From Gordoniibacillus chartarius (GTDB lineage Bacteria > Bacillota > Bacilli > Paenibacillales > NBRC-103111): a stretch of DNA of 8,716 nucleotides. The DNA lies in NCBI RefSeq assembly GCF_042432825.1, contig NZ_JBHLWN010000034.1:1-8716 (forward strand), written 5' to 3'. The position numbers were made by a program, and so were the translations under genes. Under the pieces are notes generated by a model. It was not told the origin of the DNA, did no database searches, and saw only the letters and a list, made by a program, of their open reading frames with translations. How positions within the stretch are numbered: the first letter of the stretch is position 1; every line of letters begins with the position of its first letter. Below are positions 4,819 to 8,716 of this stretch, one piece after another.

Positions 4819-6666
4819 CTAAACACGCAGCCCGACAACCATCCAGTCGTCCCGCTGCTCCGCATCCCCCATATATTCGCGCATGGCAGCTTCGAAGAAC
4901 CGGCGCTGCTCCTCCAGTTCCATCCCGTCCCCCGCCGCCGCGGCGATCAATTCGACGAAACGCTTTCGTCCGTAAGAATAATTATTGTCCCCGCCGTTCT
5001 GGTCCAAGTACCCGTCCGTCGTCATATACAGCGTATCGCGGCTGCCTGCCGAGAGCTCCTTGACCTCGAACGTGTAATGGTCCGGCGTGCGGCGGTAGCC
5101 GATTCTCTTGGCGTCCCCCTTGATCATCCGCACCTCGCCTCCGCCTTCCCCGATCACATAGAGCGAGCATTTCGCCCCCGCGAACCGGACAAGGCCGCCG
5201 CCGAAACCGACCAGCCCGATATCCAGACCGTCGTCGGACAAGCCTGCGCCGCTGCCGCCATCCTGCTGTTTCAGCGTCTCCTTCAGCAGTACGTTCAATC
5301 GCGTCAAAATCATCCCCGGATCGTCGATCGCTTCATTCTCGACAATCCGGTTCAGCAGCGTCACCGCCAGCATCGTCATGAACGCCCCGGGCACGCCGTG
5401 GCCGGTACAGTCGCCGACTGCCGCAAGCCGGACGCCGCTAGGCGTTTCCGCGATCCAATAGAAGTCTCCGCCGACAGCTTCGACCGGTTTCCAGATGACG
5501 AAGTGCTGCGGAAACAGCCTCCGCATCTGCTCCTCCGAGGGCAGCAGCGACGTCTGGATCCGCTTCGCGTAGTCGATGCTGTCGAGAATACGGCCGTTCT
5601 GTTCGGCGAGCTGCTTCGTCCGCTCGGCCACTTCCTTCTCCAGCTCCTCGTTCAGCTGCAGCGCTCGCTTGTACGGATTGAAGATCCGCCGGGAAATATA
5701 GAAGAACAGCACGATGATGACGATCAGCGTCACGACCGTAGCCATGACCGTCTGCGCCTTGATCGTTTGCAGGAACGCGATCGTCTCCGCCCGCTCGATC
5801 GTGAATACGACGCGCAAATCTCCCGAACGGAGCGGGTACGAAATCAAATCCGTCAGCTCCCCCGTTTCACCGGTAAATTCCAGCACCTGCGTATCGTCAT
5901 GGAAGCGGCTCAGCACCGTCTGCGCCATGTCGCGGGGCATGTGCTTCTCGAGCTTCGTATAATCGCTCTCCAGCCGGTCGGACAGCAGCACGGTGCCGGC
6001 AGCATCAATGAGCATAACGTGCGTGCTTGTCCCGTATTTGAACGACTGGAACTCCTTGGCTACGTCCTCCAGACTCAGTCCTACGCCCGCGACTCCAAGC
6101 GGCTTGTCCGGCGATCCCATCAGCACGTTGAAGAACACGAACGTTTGCCCGCGGATGTCGTTGGAATCAATTTGCACGGCCACCTTCTTGCCGCCGGACA
6201 GCATGTTGTAGAACCATACGTGGCGCGGGTTGTCCTTCGACATATAGTCGATCACTTGCTTGCTCTCCGCCCAGTACTGGTTCGATACGGCGCTGACGAT
6301 AAACGAGTTTTTATAATCGTAATCGTGCGCGAGGCTGTACAGCCTCTCCTTGGCGTACGAACCGAGGCGCCCGTCCTGCTCGCCGCCCGCCACCCACTCG
6401 ATAACCGCAGGATCGTCCGCAAGCAGAACCGCCGTCTCCCGGGCGCGCTGAAGCCGTCCCTCCACCTTGGAAGCCATCGCTTGGGCGATCGTCGTCAGAT
6501 CCTGCTCCTTCAGCTTGCGGACGGCTTGCTTCTCCACCAGCGTGTATACTATCGTTCCGATCAGCAGCATCGAGAACACAATAGCGGCACTTGCAAAAAT
6601 AAGCACCCGTACGGCGCTTCGGTCATGCTTCAATCTCTCCAGCAAGGTGGACTCGTTATTCATCAT
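4819..6666 (-). CDS. Membrane-bound PP2C (SpoIIE-type) phosphatase, SiaA-like
   Basis: A 615-residue membrane receptor with a serine/threonine phosphatase output, probably dephosphorylating the SiaC-family protein encoded just upstream. A first membrane helix (about 21-43) and a second (about 306-325) flank an extracytoplasmic region of about 260 residues resembling a Cache-type sensor. A coiled linker follows (about 335-365, ELEKEVAERTKQLAEQNGRI), then the phosphatase (about 366-615). All expected metal ligands are present: VGGDFYW (Asp401), GDCTGHGVPGAFM (Asp419), TDGYLDQ (Asp551) and RDDWMVVGLRV near the end, so it should be active. AAGGCGG lies 8 nt before the first of two adjacent ATGs, 20 nt after the siaC stop. 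Pseudomonas SiaA has HAMP plus PP2C; no clear HAMP is visible here. It is the last gene of the operon, and no terminator was found between its stop and the csoR promoter. Confidence 0.92.
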   Translation of the reverse strand: MMNNESTLLERLKHDRSAVRVLIFASAAIVFSMLLIGTIVYTLVEKQAVRKLKEQDLTTIAQAMASKVEGRLQRARETAVLLADDPAVIEWVAGGEQDGRLGSYAKERLYSLAHDYDYKNSFIVSAVSNQYWAESKQVIDYMSKDNPRHVWFYNMLSGGKKVAVQIDSNDIRGQTFVFFNVLMGSPDKPLGVAGVGLSLEDVAKEFQSFKYGTSTHVMLIDAAGTVLLSDRLESDYTKLEKHMPRDMAQTVLSRFHDDTQVLEFTGETGELTDLISYPLRSGDLRVVFTIERAETIAFLQTIKAQTVMATVVTLIVIIVLFFYISRRIFNPYKRALQLNEELEKEVAERTKQLAEQNGRILDSIDYAKRIQTSLLPSEEQMRRLFPQHFVIWKPVEAVGGDFYWIAETPSGVRLAAVGDCTGHGVPGAFMTMLAVTLLNRIVENEAIDDPGMILTRLNVLLKETLKQQDGGSGAGLSDDGLDIGLVGFGGGLVRFAGAKCSLYVIGEGGGEVRMIKGDAKRIGYRRTPDHYTFEVKELSAGSRDTLYMTTDGYLDQNGGDNNYSYGRKRFVELIAAAAGDGMELEEQRRFFEAAMREYMGDAEQRDDWMVVGLRV

Positions 6667-6686
6667 GTTGGCACCCGCCTTGACTG

Positions 6687-7067
6687 TTAATCGAGCGGAA
6701 TGATTCGAAACGGCAGCGTCAGGTCTTCTTTAAATTCTTCGGCGCACTCCAGCTCGCTGTCGTTGTCGCGGTTATAGTACCATGCGATCTCAACCCGCTT
6801 GCCTTCGTTGTGGGCATCTTCCAGCTTCTCCAGCAGCATGAGGAAGCACTTCGTGCTGCTAGTATTAATGTACGGCAGCGTCAAGTTTACGTGAAGCTCG
6901 CCGTTCGCCGCATCGTTCAAATACGTGTCCGCCCATTCCAGCAGCGGTTCGTAAAACTTGAACGCATTGTCCGGGTACGACTGCCCGCTGATTGCAAGCA
7001 GCTTGCGTTCCGGGTCGAATTCGACGCAGGGCGTGCTCTTCGTCGCCTCGATCGTCCATTTATCCAT
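6687..7067 (-). CDS. siaC: SiaC-family regulatory phosphoprotein (DUF1987)
   Basis: A 126-residue cytoplasmic switch protein, the usual family length. In Pseudomonas aeruginosa SiaC is phosphorylated on a threonine by SiaB and dephosphorylated by SiaA; the unphosphorylated form binds and activates the diguanylate cyclase SiaD. Recognisable blocks are ATKSTPCVEFD (8-18), ISGQSYPDNAFKFY (26-39), YINTSSTKCF (66-75), AWYYNRDND (95-103) and LTLPFRII (116-123). Thr69 in NTSS lies where the phosphorylated threonine of the Pseudomonas protein (Thr68) is expected, so the site is intact. AAGGAG (7076-7081) overlaps the TAA that ends the out-of-frame tail of the SiaB-like gene and lies 8 nt before this ATG. 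The phosphatase starts 20 nt after the stop. The partner it controls here is not known: no cyclase is in the window. Confidence 0.93.
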   Translation of the reverse strand: MDKWTIEATKSTPCVEFDPERKLLAISGQSYPDNAFKFYEPLLEWADTYLNDAANGELHVNLTLPYINTSSTKCFLMLLEKLEDAHNEGKRVEIAWYYNRDNDSELECAEEFKEDLTLPFRIIPLD

Positions 7068-7079
7068 ACGAACAGCTCC

Positions 7080-7190
7080 TTATATGACCGCCTTAAGCGA
7101 GAAAAATGATACGTCCCCGTCGATCTCCGTCACCGAATATTGAAGCGGAGCCGCGGATTTGCGTGCGATTTCGATCAAGCCGAGTCCGGC
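7080..7190 (-). pseudogene. Out-of-frame C-terminal piece of the SiaB-like kinase
   Basis: These 36 codons in a second minus-strand frame read AAGLGLIEIARKS and continue to SFFSLKAVI before TAA at 7080-7082. This is the glycine-rich G-box and C-terminus expected of a SiaB-family kinase, missing from the preceding frame. There is no start codon or ribosome site for it alone. Its stop overlaps the siaC ribosome site, the spacing expected of an intact upstream operon gene. Joined to the first part it would give roughly 178 residues, near the family's normal size. Confidence 0.82.
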
Positions 7191-7609
7191 GGCAGCTCGC
7201 GGCGGAGCTTTTCTTTGTACAGCCGCTTTAATGCATCCTTGTCCAGACCGACGAGCTCGTCGATCGTTCGGGTCAGCTTCGGAAGGTCGCGATTCAGAAC
7301 CAAATTGCCGGAAGCGATATAATAATGGCCTTCCTCTTTGCCGATCGTAATAATGGCGGATTGCACCAGCCGGTCGAATTCGGCGGCGTGTTCCTTGCTG
7401 TGCGTGTAATTTTTGATATTCTGGGTCTGCTCGATGAACACGGAGAACACGTTCGTAATCTGGTTGGAAGGACGATTCTCCGACTCCAGATAAGATTTTA
7501 CCGCCTGGCCGTACTCCTCAATCAGTCCTTGCGACAGCCGTCCGCTGAAGCAGATCATGATCCCGCTATCTTGCAAAGTCTTCTGGACCTGCAGCAATTG
7601 TCGATTCAT
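7175..7609 (-). CDS. siaB: SiaB-family protein kinase, apparently truncated by a frameshift
   Basis: A SiaB-type kinase (DUF6272, GHKL/anti-sigma-kinase-like fold) that in Pseudomonas phosphorylates SiaC. Typical sequence is seen in IMICFSGRLSQGLIEEYGQAVKSYL (17-41, discontinuous conservation), NVFSVFIEQTQNIKNYT (53-69, the N-box-like Glu/Gln/Asn segment), GHYYIASGN (94-102) and LVGLDKDALKRLYKEKLRRE (119-138). The frame then ends at ELPPDSA, 144 residues, without the glycine-rich ATP-lid motif, which continues in another frame (7080-7190). The shift lies near 7187-7193 in GCCGCCGG and corresponds to a net loss of one base (mod 3). The start is firm: AAAGGAA lies 7 nt upstream, and the ATG overlaps the histidine-kinase stop (ATGA), implying coupling. 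If the sequence is right the product probably cannot bind ATP; a sequencing error is the alternative. Confidence 0.88.
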   Translation of the reverse strand: MNRQLLQVQKTLQDSGIMICFSGRLSQGLIEEYGQAVKSYLESENRPSNQITNVFSVFIEQTQNIKNYTHSKEHAAEFDRLVQSAIITIGKEEGHYYIASGNLVLNRDLPKLTRTIDELVGLDKDALKRLYKEKLRRELPPDSA

Positions 7610-8559
7610 ACCATCGTTCCTTTCTGCTCCATGTCAACCATCGGCAAGGTAAAATAAAAGGTGCTGCCTTCTCCATACTTGCTGATTACGCCGATCGTGC
7701 CATTATGCTGCAAGATAATTTCCCTGGAAATGGCAAGGCCCAGTCCCGTCCCCGACACACCTTCGCCGTCGGCAGCCTTCACCCGGTAAAACCTCTCGAA
7801 CACGTACGGCAAACTCTCTTCATGCAAGCCGATGCCCGTATCCGTAACGCGTACGATCAGCGAGGTTCCCGACTGCTCTCCGGGAGCGTCTCCGAGCTCC
7901 GCCTCGATCTGGATGGCGCCGCCGCTCGGGGTAAACTTGATCGCATTATGTACAAAATTCGTCATCACCTGCTCGATCCGGTACGGGTCCGCCTTGACCA
8001 GCTTGCGGCTGCCGATCGGAGCCTCCGCTGCTTGTGAGCAAGAAGTGAAGCTTAATTCAACCCCCGCCTTGTCGGCGTCGATCTTGAACTTCGTCGTATA
8101 TGGCCGCAGCAGCTCTTCCGGCGTCAACAAGCGAAACGTGAACGGGATCTTATTGGATTCCAGACGCGACAATTGGAACAAATCCGCGACAAGCTGATTG
8201 ACGTACTGCACTTTGCCGTAGATCATGCCAAGATATTCGCCGTCTGCCGGAACGACACCGTCGAGCATCGCCTTTACATAGCCTTGAATGGACGTCATCG
8301 GCGTTCCCAGCTCATGGGAAATGTCGGAAACCAGCTTCTTGCGCTGCGCCTCCATCATTTTCAGGCTTTCCCCGGCCTCCCTCAGCTTCTGTTCCCGTTC
8401 TTTAAGCGTACGTCCCTGGATATCGCTGATGCGGGATATTTTGACGGCCGTCTTCAGCAGCTTCTCGTAGCCGATAACGAGATTGCGGAATGCGTCCTCT
8501 CTTTCCGCCGCCGCATGCTCATCCCGGAGCAGCTGCCGAGACCGTTCCAGCAGCTCCAC
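7606..8559 (-). CDS. Cytoplasmic sensor histidine kinase with N-terminal coiled stalk
   Basis: Histidine kinase of at least 317 residues that would autophosphorylate on His82 and pass phosphate to a response regulator not in the window. No membrane segment is present. Residues about 1-72 are mostly helical (GYEKLLKTAVKISRISD, then a coiled coil). HisKA spans about 73-135 with SDISHELGTP. The ATPase domain has the N-box NFVHNAIKF (201-209), DTGIGL (240-245), VFERFY (253-258) and GTGLGLAI (270-277), all intact. The GTG at 8559 has only a poorly spaced GGAG before it. The frame stays open 17 codons further to a TGA at 8611-8613, with coding-looking sequence (KDVAQDAFAAE) but no ATG, GTG or TTG, while a strong AAGGAGG lies at 8615-8621. 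The true start may therefore be upstream. It is first gene of the operon; its TGA overlaps the siaB ATG. Confidence 0.92.
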   Translation of the reverse strand: MELLERSRQLLRDEHAAAEREDAFRNLVIGYEKLLKTAVKISRISDIQGRTLKEREQKLREAGESLKMMEAQRKKLVSDISHELGTPMTSIQGYVKAMLDGVVPADGEYLGMIYGKVQYVNQLVADLFQLSRLESNKIPFTFRLLTPEELLRPYTTKFKIDADKAGVELSFTSCSQAAEAPIGSRKLVKADPYRIEQVMTNFVHNAIKFTPSGGAIQIEAELGDAPGEQSGTSLIVRVTDTGIGLHEESLPYVFERFYRVKAADGEGVSGTGLGLAISREIILQHNGTIGVISKYGEGSTFYFTLPMVDMEQKGTMV

Positions 8560-8614
8560 CTCCGCAGCGAATGCGTCTTGGGCAACATCTTTCCTTGAGC
8601 GCAGCGCACCTCAT

Positions 8615-8621
8615 CCTCCTT
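8615..8621 (-). promoter_or_regulatory. Strong ribosome binding site that questions the kinase start
   Basis: AAGGAGG on the minus strand is the best ribosome site near the kinase. In the kinase frame it is followed by TGA (8611-8613), GGT, GCG and CTG; CTG (8602-8604) is 10 nt downstream. An ATG directly abutting it (8612-8614) is in another frame. Either CTG starts the kinase, or a small frame error hides a normal start. Confidence 0.6.
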
Positions 8622-8639
8622 CCGCCGGCCGTTCGGTTA

Positions 8640-8675
8640 GTTCAGCTGCAGCACCTTATTTAGGGCTTGCTGAAC
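8640..8675. repeat. 7-bp inverted repeat upstream of the kinase operon
   Basis: GTTCAGC (8640-8646) and GCTGAAC (8669-8675) are perfect arms around 22 nt. The loop holds an AT-rich TAAATA on the minus strand, but no -35 fits it. It may be an operator or chance. The remaining 41 bases to the window end contain no complete gene. Confidence 0.3.
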
Positions 8676-8716
8676 AAGATTCGTTCCATTTACACCCAAC
8701 GTAAGTCTCTAAACCC

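Noticed and set aside
4657..6690. Very long plus-strand open frame (677 codons) opposite the PP2C gene
   Set aside because: It is antisense to a protein with all phosphatase motifs in order and has an Arg/His/Gln-heavy composition typical of reverse-strand shadows in GC-rich DNA.
8637..8711. Short minus-strand reading LGVNGTNLVQQALNKVLQLN ending 16 nt before the kinase ribosome site, possibly the end of an upstream gene
   Set aside because: An in-frame TAG at 8709-8711 leaves only 23 codons, and no ribosome site precedes the TTG. It could be a real C-terminus only if the sequence has a frame error here.
8690..8716. Sigma-B-like sequence (GTTTAG and GGGTGT) at the window end
   Set aside because: The 11-nt spacer is too short for sigma-B promoters and the boxes are imperfect.

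Overview
The window reads as chromosomal DNA of an endospore-forming Gram-positive, most likely Paenibacillus or a close relative. The reasons are a SpoVR sporulation protein, strong AAGGAG-type ribosome binding sites, a Bacillota-type CsoR/CopZ copper module, and a fairly GC-rich composition with GTG and TTG codons in start-like positions. This is inference from gene content, not a database match. No rRNA, tRNA, CRISPR array, insertion sequence or phage gene was seen.

Layout. (1) 3-1238, plus strand: the C-terminal ~411 residues of SpoVR, cut by the left edge, converging on a DUF421/YetF-type membrane protein (1278-2156, minus). A perfect 11-bp hairpin lies between the two stops and probably terminates both. 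(2) 2157-3368: a 128-bp divergent intergenic region, a 93-residue coiled-coil protein that is about one third glutamine with its own terminator, then 316 bp without a gene (2567-2882). Those 316 bp hold that terminator, a small palindrome, a near-consensus sigma-A promoter and a leader dyad, and lead into a MarR-type regulator. (3) 3409-4727, minus strand: csoR-copZ with an operator/promoter and terminator, followed by a TVP38/TMEM64 (VTT-domain) membrane protein. That gene has a second CsoR-like box in front of it. No copA copper ATPase lies in the window. (4) 4819-8559, minus strand: a compact signalling operon of cytoplasmic histidine kinase, SiaB-family kinase, SiaC-family phosphoprotein and membrane PP2C/SpoIIE phosphatase. 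The genes overlap or are spaced by 4-20 nt.

How the genes work together. In the Pseudomonas SiaABCD pathway, SiaB phosphorylates SiaC, the PP2C phosphatase SiaA dephosphorylates it, and unphosphorylated SiaC switches on the diguanylate cyclase SiaD. Here the three switch proteins are present, but in the place of the cyclase stands a histidine kinase with an N-terminal coiled stalk. The switch may therefore drive phosphorelay output rather than c-di-GMP synthesis. The SiaB-like gene carries an apparent frameshift exactly before its glycine-rich loop. Either the system has lost its kinase or the sequence has a one-base error; this is the most important point to check in the window.

The copper module is self-consistent: CsoR keeps all three copper ligands, its box lies between the -35 and -10 of its own promoter, and copZ is closed by a strong terminator.
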